NCBI GenBank assembly: GCA_947652115.1
Contig: OX393564.1
Coordinates: forward strand, 23,655,076-23,719,075
Direction: 5' to 3'
Length of the DNA stretch: 64,000 nt
Source: Blastomussa wellsi
Taxonomy: Eukaryota; Cnidaria; Anthozoa; Scleractinia; Plerogyridae
Made by a program: the position numbers and the translations under genes. Of this stretch, positions 36,501 to 41,956 are shown piece after piece (the first letter of the stretch is position 1; the number at the start of each line of letters is the position of its first letter). Under the pieces are notes generated by a model, which did not search any database, was not told the origin of the DNA, and saw only the letters and a list, made by a program, of their open reading frames with translations.

Positions 36501-36911
36501 TGAGAATGGTAGCTACATCTTGGGTGCAAATAATTTCACGCTATACACAGATTAACTACACCACATTGAGAGCCGTGCAAGTTAAAACGTCGACTTAACA
36601 CTCCAAGTTCATTGAAAGACCAAAATATTTTTGATATAAATCATGTTGAGTATAAATTAGTTTAGCTAACCTGTCAAGAAGCCACTGATAGGATTCAAGC
36701 TTTGAAAGGTCGCTTCGTGCTTGGTGCGATCTTCTGATGTAATCACCCACGATACTGGAGAATTAGAAGAGAAAACTAACTTACTTTATTCCTCGTCACA
36801 ATAAGAGCTGGTCAACGATCTGTTATAAAAATATCAATTAATTTTTATATGCTCACCTGGGAGAGAAGGACCAATCCCGCCAGGAGAACTTGTGGCCATT
36901 TGCGTCGACAT
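7104..36911 (-). CDS. ITSN1: Intersectin, long form (EH-EH-CC-SH3x5-DH-PH-C2); 3' end missing
   Basis: Intersectin is a cytosolic scaffold of clathrin-coated pits and an exchange factor for Cdc42. Its EH domains bind NPF proteins, its SH3 domains bind dynamin, synaptojanin and N-WASP, and DH-PH activates Cdc42. I traced 37 exons with GT-AG borders and unbroken phase (5053 nt, 1684 codons). From the start they are 36857-36911, 36671-36754, 35854-35917, 34821-35470, 33286-33349, 32037-32320, 31407-31669, 30275-30424, 29332-29472, 28479-28563, 27798-27931, 27202-27394, 26111-26431, 25399-25517, 24000-24278, 23046-23278, 22341-22438, 21184-21347, 20421-20451, 20052-20173, 19856-19954, 19496-19526, 18775-18972, 14044-14105, 13805-13870, 13039-13145, 12111-12183, 11660-11767, 11139-11237, 10673-10756, 10338-10421, 9730-9801, 8632-8778, 8286-8334, 7880-7952, 7645-7727 and 7104-7187. 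The ATG at 36911 begins MSTQMATSS. Vertebrate long forms have about 1720 residues, so roughly 90 residues of C2 are missing here. A cnidarian probably has one gene for vertebrate ITSN1 and ITSN2; the symbol is by homology. Confidence 0.95.
7596..7620. repeat. (AAAC)n microsatellite
   Basis: A run of about six AAAC units on the + strand lies in the intersectin intron, 24 bp downstream (in gene direction) of exon 36. Confidence 0.8.
7645..9801 (-). CDS. ITSN1: Intersectin exons 32-36: PH domain
   Basis: Exon 32 (9730-9801) encodes [16 protein letters not shown], the first PH strand. Exon 33 (8632-8778) carries [14 protein letters not shown]. Exon 34 (8286-8334) carries [11 protein letters not shown]. 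Exon 35 (7880-7952) carries [17 protein letters not shown]. Exon 36 (7645-7727) carries the C-terminal helix with the invariant tryptophan ([10 protein letters not shown]). Together they give residues about 1516-1650. In intersectins this domain follows DH and helps membrane targeting. The insertion between exons 33 and 34 is variable relative to vertebrates. Confidence 0.92.
9055..9475. mobile_element. MITE-like element, family A, copy 2
   Basis: It has a C-run/GGGAGGGGGTATAC left end and a GGGAGTACCCCCTCCCC right end. The interior has repeated ATACCCTGTTTAGGAC and ATACCCTGTT motifs in inverted relation to those in the copy at 975-1410. It lies in the intron between PH exons 32 and 33 and has no coding frame. 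Confidence 0.6.
9858..10103. mobile_element. Penelope-like terminal repeat insertion with perfect 93-bp palindrome
   Basis: An 11-bp direct repeat, GGGTTTTTAGT, flanks the insert at 9847-9857 and 10104-10114 and reads as a target-site duplication. Inside, 9915-10103 is an inverted repeat of two 93-bp arms around a 3-bp centre. The left part (9860-10013) is also found at 54107-54262, where it is joined to a GIY-YIG endonuclease remnant. This matches the terminal repeats of Penelope-like elements, which often insert with inverted tail pieces. The arms carry a hammerhead-ribozyme-like core (CGACGA, then CGAAAC). Confidence 0.75.
10338..14105 (-). CDS. ITSN1: Intersectin exons 24-31: DH (RhoGEF) domain
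   Basis: Exon 24 (14044-14105) gives [11 protein letters not shown]. Exon 25 (13805-13870) gives [16 protein letters not shown], the CR1 helix with its catalytic glutamates. Exon 26 (13039-13145) has [17 protein letters not shown], exon 27 (12111-12183) has LIGDILCEM, and exon 28 (11660-11767) has [10 protein letters not shown]. Exon 29 (11139-11237) holds the CR3 signature [16 protein letters not shown]. Exons 30 (10673-10756) and 31 (10338-10421) complete the helical bundle ([28 protein letters not shown]). Residues run from about 1306 to 1510. In vertebrates this module is Cdc42-specific, and the same is inferred here. All borders are in phase. Confidence 0.93.
11908..12030 (+). mobile_element. 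SINE fragment, coral tRNA-SINE family B (3' part)
   Basis: It shares the segments CGCTTCATGCTAAGGA and CGATGCAGACTTTACTT with the longer copies at 33935-34205, 41295-41590, 42035-42330 and 52283-52385. The tRNA-like head is missing. It lies in the intersectin intron between exons 27 and 28. Confidence 0.65.
12347..12494. mobile_element. MITE with GGGTGCGTTCGATTGGGAA ends
   Basis: The left end reads GGGTGCGTTCGATTGGGAAA and the right end TTTCCCATCCAAATGTACCC, an imperfect inverted repeat. There is no coding frame. The ends resemble hAT-type non-autonomous elements. I could not define a clean target-site duplication. Confidence 0.55.
13326..13351. repeat. 26-bp near-perfect palindrome
   Basis: Two 12-bp arms (TGCGATCAGGCG and its complement) flank a 2-bp centre in the intersectin intron between exons 25 and 26. 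It could form a tight hairpin or a dyad protein-binding site. There are no flanking repeats to suggest a transposon. Confidence 0.6.
14626..14785 (-). CDS. Candidate alternative first exon for a DH-PH-C2 intersectin product
   Basis: An ATG at 14785 opens a basic 53-residue frame ([16 protein letters not shown] at the start, then [11 protein letters not shown]) that reaches an ATG|GTAATA donor in phase 1. Exon 24 of intersectin, 520 bp downstream, needs exactly phase 1, so splicing would give [12 protein letters not shown] and then the whole DH-PH-C2 module. The segment does not fit in frame between exons 23 and 24. An alternative transcript start is therefore the simplest reading if it is coding at all. 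No family homology is seen in the 53 residues, and chance cannot be excluded. Confidence 0.35.
16160..16471. mobile_element. Non-autonomous DNA transposon with CAGGGTTCGTAC ends
   Basis: Inverted termini CAGGGTTCGTAC and GTACGAACCCTG bound the element. A 6-bp direct repeat, TGTGTA, flanks it at 16154-16159 and 16472-16477. The interior is built from repeated TTTCCAGGACTTTTCCAGG-like segments and has no transposase frame. Confidence 0.8.
18775..18972 (-). CDS. ITSN1: Intersectin exon 23: SH3E domain
   Basis: The exon encodes a full SH3 fold (residues about 1223-1285): [32 protein letters not shown] and SNYVQPL. The WW pair, the FPSNY signature and the acidic RT loop are all present. It ends in phase 1 (CAG T|GTAAGT) and joins exon 24 to restore a tryptophan that is conserved at this position in vertebrate intersectin. 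Reading through the donor would add about 20 residues and stop at 18692-18694. Confidence 0.93.
19125..19445 (+). mobile_element. tRNA-like SINE, two partial units
   Basis: Near 19345-19425 there is an A-box-like AGTAGCTCATTAGTTTGGAG and a B-box-like GGTTCAAATCC, followed by GAACACAGAATTTTTCC and ATTTCATTATTATTT. A second partial unit at 19125-19215 has AGTAGCTCCGTGGTGAGA and GAACTCAGAATTTTTCC, then CATTATTATTT. The halves are too diverged to be a working tRNA gene. Confidence 0.6.
19496..20173 (-). CDS. ITSN1: Intersectin exons 20-22: SH3D domain and 31-nt linker exon
   Basis: Exon 20 (20052-20173) gives [15 protein letters not shown], the RT loop, and GWWEGELQ. Exon 21 (19856-19954) gives [16 protein letters not shown]. 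Exon 22 (19496-19526) is a 31-nt linker ([10 protein letters not shown]). This SH3 domain lacks two usual features: the tryptophan after the distal loop is methionine, and the conserved NY of the peptide pocket is SH. Phase is intact and the splice sites are good, so the domain is expressed but may bind differently. Confidence 0.9.
20421..21347 (-). CDS. ITSN1: Intersectin exons 18-19: SH3C domain and 31-nt linker exon
   Basis: Exon 18 (21184-21347) encodes a complete SH3 fold, residues about 1073-1127: [35 protein letters not shown]. Exon 19 (20421-20451) is only 31 nt and encodes a proline/basic linker ([10 protein letters not shown]). It starts in phase 0 and ends in phase 1, like the other 31-nt linker exon at 19496-19526. 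Confidence 0.92.
21899..22044. repeat. Foldback element with GTTTCTATCGAGTTATAGAA ends
   Basis: Two arms of about 60 bp with the same ends in inverted order flank a short centre around 21960-21980. It lies in the intersectin intron between exons 17 and 18. No coding frame is seen. It is probably a MITE. Confidence 0.65.
22341..23278 (-). CDS. ITSN1: Intersectin exons 16-17: SH3B domain and proline-rich linker
   Basis: Exon 16 (23046-23278) encodes SH3B, residues about 975-1035: [45 protein letters not shown]. The match to vertebrate SH3B is very strong, including the EQQDMWW run. Exon 17 (22341-22438) is a linker rich in proline and lysine ([16 protein letters not shown]). It ends in phase 1, so the glutamate codon is split across the junction with SH3C. 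Confidence 0.93.
23684..23760. repeat. Dispersed repeat, copy 1
   Basis: A segment of about 75 bp beginning GCAAGCCTTCATAAATTCC and ending GTTTAATCATCAGGCT is repeated in the same orientation at 30811-30887 with about 90 percent identity by eye. Both copies are in intersectin introns. There is no coding frame. Confidence 0.65.
24000..25517 (-). CDS. ITSN1: Intersectin exons 14-15: SH3A domain and Ser/Thr-rich linker
   Basis: Exon 14 (25399-25517) gives [18 protein letters not shown] and DEGDIVV. Exon 15 (24000-24278) continues with [17 protein letters not shown] and ANYVESI, completing SH3A at residues about 842-905. It then runs into a Ser/Thr-rich linker. In vertebrates SH3A contacts dynamin, Sos and synaptojanin. 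The intron splits the domain at the same general place as a diverging-turn boundary. Confidence 0.92.
24341..24473. repeat. Foldback element with TGTTATTCTTTTGTGTTCATG ends
   Basis: Arms of about 48 bp (left end TTGTTATTCTTTTGTGTTC, right end complementary) surround a centre of about 35 bp in the intron between exons 14 and 15. No coding frame is present. Confidence 0.7.
24866..25135 (+). mobile_element. tRNA-derived SINE, family A
   Basis: The head carries an A-box-like GGCGCAGTGGTGAGAGTGC and a B-box-like GGGTTTAATCCCAG about 35 bp apart. It is followed by a non-tRNA body (TTCTCGTCCTTGCTTCGAGG, then CTACCCTCGTTAATTTTGAT). It ends in a short TTTGATTTGA-type repeat. Internal Pol III promoter elements and the body fit a SINE. 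It lies in the intersectin intron between exons 14 and 15. Confidence 0.8.
26111..31669 (-). CDS. ITSN1: Intersectin exons 7-13: central coiled coil
   Basis: Seven exons (31407-31669, 30275-30424, 29332-29472, 28479-28563, 27798-27931, 27202-27394, 26111-26431) encode residues about 401-829. They begin with [13 protein letters not shown], a hallmark of intersectin, and continue through long Glu/Lys/Arg/Gln heptads ([25 protein letters not shown]). This is the KLERQ region, which in vertebrates mediates dimerisation and binding to Eps15 and SNAP proteins. The last exon carries a poly-Ser/Gln tail ([17 protein letters not shown]) before SH3A. Plus-strand open frames opposite exon 7 are antisense shadows. 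Confidence 0.92.
26489..26664. mobile_element. MITE with CAGGGTTGTCA ends
   Basis: The termini CAGGGTTGTCA and TGACAACCCTG are inverted. The interior has repeated GGAGTAGCCGGCGCAGTA and GGAATGGCCGGTGAAATG segments. It lies 58 bp upstream (in gene direction) of exon 13. The ends look hAT-like, and I could not define a convincing target-site duplication. Confidence 0.65.
28204..28351. repeat. Foldback built from GGAACACC repeats
   Basis: The ends GGCATGTACTAAAACC and GGTTTTAGTACATGCC are perfect inverted repeats. Between them, the left arm carries about six GGAACACC-type units and the right arm carries the complementary GGTGTTCC units. It lies in the intersectin intron between exons 10 and 11. 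Confidence 0.8.
30526..30710. repeat. Foldback element with TGTTGTGGTTTAAATTTATC ends
   Basis: Arms of about 55 bp (left ...CCTTGGTTTAAAAAATTTTC, right complementary with a few changes) surround an AT-rich centre of about 75 bp in the intron between exons 7 and 8. It is probably a MITE. Confidence 0.65.
30811..30887. repeat. Dispersed repeat, copy 2
   Basis: It matches the segment at 23684-23760 in the same orientation (GCCTTCATAAATTCCATCATC shared, with scattered changes after it). Confidence 0.65.
31062..31230. mobile_element. MITE with CAGTGGCGGATCCAGG end
   Basis: The left end is CAGTGGCGGATCCAGGG and the right end CTGAATCCACCCATG, an imperfect inverted repeat. The interior is related to the element at 48464-48618. 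CAAGT occurs on both flanks. It lies in the intersectin intron between exons 7 and 8. Confidence 0.6.
32037..35470 (-). CDS. ITSN1: Intersectin exons 4-6: end of EH1, linker, and EH2 domain
   Basis: Exon 4 (34821-35470) opens with the calcium-binding loop of EH1, [14 protein letters not shown] Ser/Ala/Pro-rich linker of about 180 residues follows, and then [14 protein letters not shown], the start of EH2. Exon 5 (33286-33349) gives [15 protein letters not shown]. Exon 6 (32037-32320) holds the EH2 loop [13 protein letters not shown]. It then has an Arg/Ser-rich tail of repeated GRERSGS-like units. EH domains bind NPF peptides, as on epsin. The acceptor of exon 6 sits 6 bp from a DNA transposon. 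Confidence 0.93.
32326..33180. mobile_element. DNA transposon with TA duplication and CCGTATTTACCCGTG ends
   Basis: The ends TA-CCGTATTTACCCGTG and CACGGGTAAATACGG-TA are inverted, with TA as the likely target duplication. Subterminal repeats of TATAAGTCGA occur near both ends. No transposase frame was seen in about 850 bp, so the element is non-autonomous. TA duplication and these ends suggest a Tc1/mariner-type (IS630-like) element, but this is inference. It abuts the splice acceptor of intersectin exon 6. Confidence 0.8.
33935..34205 (+). mobile_element. tRNA-derived SINE, family B
   Basis: It has an A-box-like GGCACTGGCCTAATGG, a B-box-like AAGTTCGAGTCC, a shared body (ATAAATGGGTACTGGCAAAA, GATGGACAAGCATCCCATC) and the family tail CTAAGGAACCTGGGATAAGC with TATGCAGACCTTACCTT. 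Other copies are at 11908-12030, 41295-41590, 42035-42330 and 52283-52385. Confidence 0.8.
35656..35704. repeat. Short hairpin repeat
   Basis: Two 15-bp arms, CCACAGAGTAGTAAC and its complement, flank a centre of 19 bp in the intersectin intron between exons 3 and 4. Confidence 0.6.
35854..36911 (-). CDS. ITSN1: Intersectin exons 1-3: start and EH1 domain
   Basis: Exon 1 (36857-36911) starts with [16 protein letters not shown]. Exon 2 (36671-36754) gives [16 protein letters not shown] and [10 protein letters not shown], the first EH helices. Exon 3 (35854-35917) gives [17 protein letters not shown] and GQIW. The pattern W-x-IT-x-EER/DR-x-KH is diagnostic for intersectin EH1. Splice phases are 1 and 2 and match the next exon. 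The ATG is preceded by AAT and is the first possible start in this exon. Confidence 0.92.
35960..36269. mobile_element. MITE with TGTGGTTCCAGAAAATATCC ends
   Basis: The left end (TGTGGTTCCAGAAAATATCC, then ATACCCCCAC) and the right end (GTGGGGGTATGG, then ATATTTTCTGGAATCACA) form an inverted repeat of about 35 bp. A poly-C run near 36190 and C-rich segments fill the interior. It lies in the intron between intersectin exons 2 and 3. Confidence 0.75.
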
Positions 36912-37495
36912 TATTCGAGTTCACTTCTTTGCCATAACAAATTAAAACTAGTCCAACTGAAATCTTCCACCTTGGGGCTTTTTTCAGTTTTTCACGTCAG
37001 CCATAAAATCCTCATTTTAGGATGCCTTCAGAAACATCTCCAGGCTTCAGTAGTCTCAGCAAATCTAAAATCGCGAAGGGAACCGCAATATAGTCCAATT
37101 TTGTTGTGGTGGGTGAGGACGATATTCTGTTGACACGAAACACAACAGGGCCCGTCTCTCACCAGTCAATTCTTCGGTTGTTATGTGGTTGCCTATAAAG
37201 GATTCTATAAAGCTAAAAATGCCAAGAAAACACCATTTAACTTGAATTCAATGCGGCAATTTAACAGGTTCCATGCCCTTCTTGGCATTCGAGCGAAACA
37301 ACACATGTGTGATGCGCAGGCGCAGTCAATAAAAAACAATTGAATTATGGGAAATTGGTTTCCTGGCACGAATTGCGAAGAGACTGGCCCCGAAATTGAA
37401 TCGGGAATCAACATGGCTTCCTCGAGTTGCGTTTTGTGAAATTTAATTTTTTTAGTTGTTTATTTTCAAATGGTTGGATTTGTTTGGATGTCACA
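36912..37495. promoter_or_regulatory. Divergent intergenic region between intersectin and listerin starts
   Basis: The two ATG codons are 584 bp apart and point away from each other, so both promoters and 5' UTRs must be here unless one gene has an upstream non-coding exon. No TATA box is obvious at either end, as is usual for housekeeping bidirectional promoters. The layout is seen directly; the shared regulation is inferred. Confidence 0.6.
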
Positions 37496-40400
37496 ATGGG
37501 AGGAAAAGATAAACAAAGAACAAAAGGAAATGTAAAGGTATGATAAATAAAGATCAAACATTTTCACGGGCTTTGCCCCCAAAATGTTCGATTCTTCTAG
37601 CTACAAGAAGTGAGAGATATAAATTAAGTTATCAAAGGGAAAATGGTCTGGAAATTAAAGGCTTCAGAGGTCGAACGTGCCGCTGGCAAACGTCCGTAAA
37701 AATCGTATAGAAAATATAAACATAAAGTATAAACCAAACTATACTTGAGAACAACTTAGGTCTGGCTTATAATCCTTGTTACACAAAAAGGTTGCTGCTG
37801 CATTTTGTTAAATTAATTACAGTTTTAGTTAAGGTCAAATCGATTTTTATCAACAGCTTATTTATATTTATGAGAATTGTGAAATAATGTTAACTTTTGA
37901 TTCTCGTTCTTTTTTTTGTTTATAAATATTTATTTGTCCAGGTAACCCTGTAATGCTTTTACTAGTGCATTGTTAAATCATTGCAGTAAAGTTAAGTGAA
38001 CCCTGAAGCACCCTCTTTGTGAAAAACATGAAAAACGCTAACCCTCAAAAGCCACTCCAAGAACCTGTGAGGCTCCTTTTTTTAGTGTGTTGAGCATGAA
38101 TTACATACGTGAGTAAATTGGGGGTGAGATGAGGAGGCGCGCTGCTGGAGAGGTGCAAAAAGGGTGCATCTATTTTTATTGCTCCCAATTTTCGCATGAA
38201 CATGTTTATTCGCTTCACGGTCAATAGACTTAAGAAAAAGGGGGGCTGCTTGAAGTCTAGATGAAAAGTCTCCAACACCAATGTATTAGTCAATGATCGG
38301 ATATCATGCTTGGGCCCTGTATGCTATGCAACATGAGCACCACTTCCCACCTTCATTAACATTTTGTTATTTAAGCACAAAAATTATCAACATAATTTTA
38401 TTTGAATTACTTACAATTTTCCACTGTTTGGGAAAATGAGACACCTATGCTAATGTGCTTTATGTGTATTTTCATTTGGACCAGCCATCCAGTAGTGGAC
38501 GTGCTGCGGCATTGATTTCTAAGGATGGTACTGCGGGCTTTGTTGGTTTTGGAGGACTGCAGGGAAGTCCAGGGGCAAGCAACCTCGGCTATGTTCCAAT
38601 GGCTGCTGGTGTTAGCGATGATGTCGATGCGTCCGTTGATGCAGAATTCAGGATGGTGATGAGGAAACTCATGAAGAGAGACTCAGTCACAAAATTGAAA
38701 GTAAATCATTCCGTTGTACATGCAAATTATAAAACATTTATCATGTAATAAGCAACCACTGCCGGTGTCAACACGAGCCATGTGTGACTTTCTTTAGTAT
38801 GTCTTAACAAGCAAAATACATGATAATAAATTTAAACCAATCATGCAGAAACTCTGAAAGAAAACAACTAATAATATGAAAGCCTGCAAACAAACTGGAC
38901 CATGCTCGTACTTTCATTGCTACAAGAAACTGTCCTCAGGCCGAGAATTTGGAAATGATATCAAACAATTCATGGTAGCCACTTACCAGTATGGGTCGTT
39001 TACTGTCCATAGTTTGCAACACACTACCAAATAGTTTTATCCCCTTTTACTGATATTATGAAGCTGATTGAAATAAATCAGGGCATCTGTTTGTCATGAT
39101 AATAAATGAATTCTATTAAAATGACTTTTAGCTTAGACCTCGAAGGCTTACATTTAATATTAATGATACTTTTGATTTATTTTTTAGGCAGTGCAAGAGT
39201 TCACTGATTTATGTAAAAATTCAGCTGTTGATGCTGTGGAGAGTGCACTACCATTTTGGCCAAGGCTTTTCAACAAGTTGGCTATGGTAAATAGATGAGA
39301 TGTGAAGAGAATAATTTACACAATTATAGAATGTACATGTTGCGGGTAAAATTTAAATTCAGGTTAACTTTTTTGATCTAGATTAATATTTTTAACCTAG
39401 CTATTTTTTAACTTTTCTCTTTGGGATTCCCAGAGTGGGAGTCTCAGAGTGTTTTAAGATAGTACTAAAGCTTAAAAAAATAAGTGATTTGTCAGCATTT
39501 CCTGTATGACAAAGTGGATAACAGGTTGGGCAGCAGATCCAGAGGTGTTGAGTTCAAATCCTGTAAGTGCACATTAGTAAAGAAAAAATATATAATTATA
39601 AACTAAGATACTGGGGAGAAAGAAGGTTGAGTAGGGTGGAGAGAGAGATGAGAAGTAGTAGGGGAGGGGGCAGAACGAAGGTTCAGTAGTGGGAGAGAGA
39701 TGAGAGGTACATGTAGTAGGGGAGGGGGGAGAGCCTGGAAGGTTGAATAGGGGGCAGAGAGATGAGAGGTGGTAGGGGAGGGATGGATTACTTTTTTTAT
39801 AGATAAAAATAAAATATAACCTAGTTTAAAAACTAAATTATGTAGTTCAAAAAATTCACCATGTTAAAAAGAAAATTAACTGAAACGAAAAATCACCTGC
39901 AACATATATCTGTCCCAATAATTAATGTTGTTAAACTTAGAGATAGCTGACTGTCATCATCATCATCAGTTACTTTTCCCCACAAGGGAAATGGGGCTTT
40001 GACTGACTATATGTACAAGTATTGTAGACCAGTTGGAACTGGGTTGGCATATAAGACATTTGCTCCAACAACACATTTTTCCTCTCTACAGGATGTCGAT
40101 CACAGAGTGCGAGAAGCCAGTCAACAAGCCATGGAGCATCTTGTTCTCATAGTCGGTCGTAATCTAGCCCCGCACCTGCGTTACGTCATTGGTCCTTGGT
40201 TGTGTGCACAGTTTGATACCTATCCTATAGTGGCATCTTCAGGAAAGAAATCATTCCAGGCTGCATTCTCAGAAGAAAAGCAAAATGAAGTCATTAAGTT
40301 TTGTAGAAAGGAATTGTTTGAGGTGTGCTTTCTTGCCAATTACTACAGGTTGCATTACATACTCAGTCGGGGGAACATGTGCCAGTTTAATATTGGCAAA

Positions 40401-41956
40401 TCTCCGTTGAAACACTCTTGAAAGAAGTTTTCCCACTTATTTTATCTGATTAAAAACTTGCGTGAGACATTGCAAATGCACTGAAAGTAATCACAAGAGT
40501 AAACATGTTGCTTAGTTGACAACTTCAGGGATGGACACCATGACAGCTCAGTCCCGTCTCGGAGGCGAGATTTTGTCATCAACTGCACCTGTCCCCATGG
40601 CTGAAGTACTGTTAGTAACAGTCAACATGCACTTAACTTGCTAATATTGACATTATGATTATGTTTTGACAGTATTTAATATATAATATATAAGGGTGGC
40701 ACACATTGTCATTTTAATATATTAATAGACTGCAAGCAGTCAGTTTATGTTTCTAAAATCCTATGTTTGACTGAAATTACAAATGTAAAAAATTTAATAT
40801 ATTGATTGTTTTGCACTCTTAGCTGCATTAATTCAACTCTCTCTGATTCTAATTATTTTTTATTATTAAATATCTTTACATCCTGACAGTTCTTACAAGA
40901 CAACATATTAACACAAACATCTTCAACCCTCTCAGATCCAAAGTAAGTGACCTACACAGTCAAAGTTTGTGTTATGATATCCAAGACTATAGCTGTGGTG
41001 CAGTCTAGCACGTCCAGTACATTATTTATTTTTTAATTCAAATGCGCATCACATTTCCCATTACTAGATTTGTTTCAGAAGAGGAGCGGGAGGCCAAGTA
41101 TAACCGCGTGCTTTCATCTTCCATCTTGTGTCTTGGTCACCTGATTTATGTGACATCGGACAAAGCCGGTGCAGATATGGAAGAACTTTATCTCAATGTA
41201 CTGCGACAGAACAAGTTTTGGAAATATGCAAGACATAAGTCTCCTAATGTAGGTGTCCACTAAATTAATTACAAATAATTAATTTAATTAACATAGTGGC
41301 CTAATGGTTAGTGCATTCGGCTCTGGATCAATTGGTCTGAGTTTGATCCCTGGCCGGGCACTACCATTGTGTGCTTGGGCAAGACACTTTATTCTCACAG
41401 TACCTCTCTTCATACAAGTATATAAATGGGTATACCAGTAAATTTGATGCTGGAGGGTAACCCTGCGATGGACTAGCAGCTCATCTGGATTGGGGTAGAA
41501 ATACTCCCAGTCGCTTCATGCTAAGGAAATTGGATCCATAAGCCCTGGCCTGATGTGCCACTAGTTTTGTATGCAGATGTCACCTTTCTTTACTGTACGA
41601 CTACTGCAAAATTGCACAAAAAGTATGAAGTCTACTAAGCCACTTTTTGGTAAATGCCCCCAAAATTGTTGGTGTTCCTTTAATACATATTTATTTTTGA
41701 AATATCAACATGTGTAAATTGACTTTTAGTAACTGCATTATACTTTTTATTGGAAGTTTTTTTGTTTTCTGTACAAATGTAGGTGCGAGGTGCAGTGTTT
41801 TCCACAGTCAGCATTGCTTGTGAGACACTTCCCTCCATGATGTTATCCCTTAGCTGCCAGGTCTCCCCGGCTGTGTTGTCAGCACTGGATGATTCTGAGC
41901 CAGCAGTATGTCAACAGCTTTGGAACGCTGTTTTGTCTGTGCTGAAAAATATCACA
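37496..41956 (+). CDS. LTN1: Listerin exons 1-7: N-terminal domain
   Basis: These exons encode residues 1-332. Recognisable listerin segments are [88 protein letters not shown] and [19 protein letters not shown]. In yeast Ltn1 the N-terminal domain contacts the 60S subunit next to Rqc2/NEMF. The region is built of HEAT-like helical pairs. Exon 1 has only 14 codons, as in vertebrates. Confidence 0.94.
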
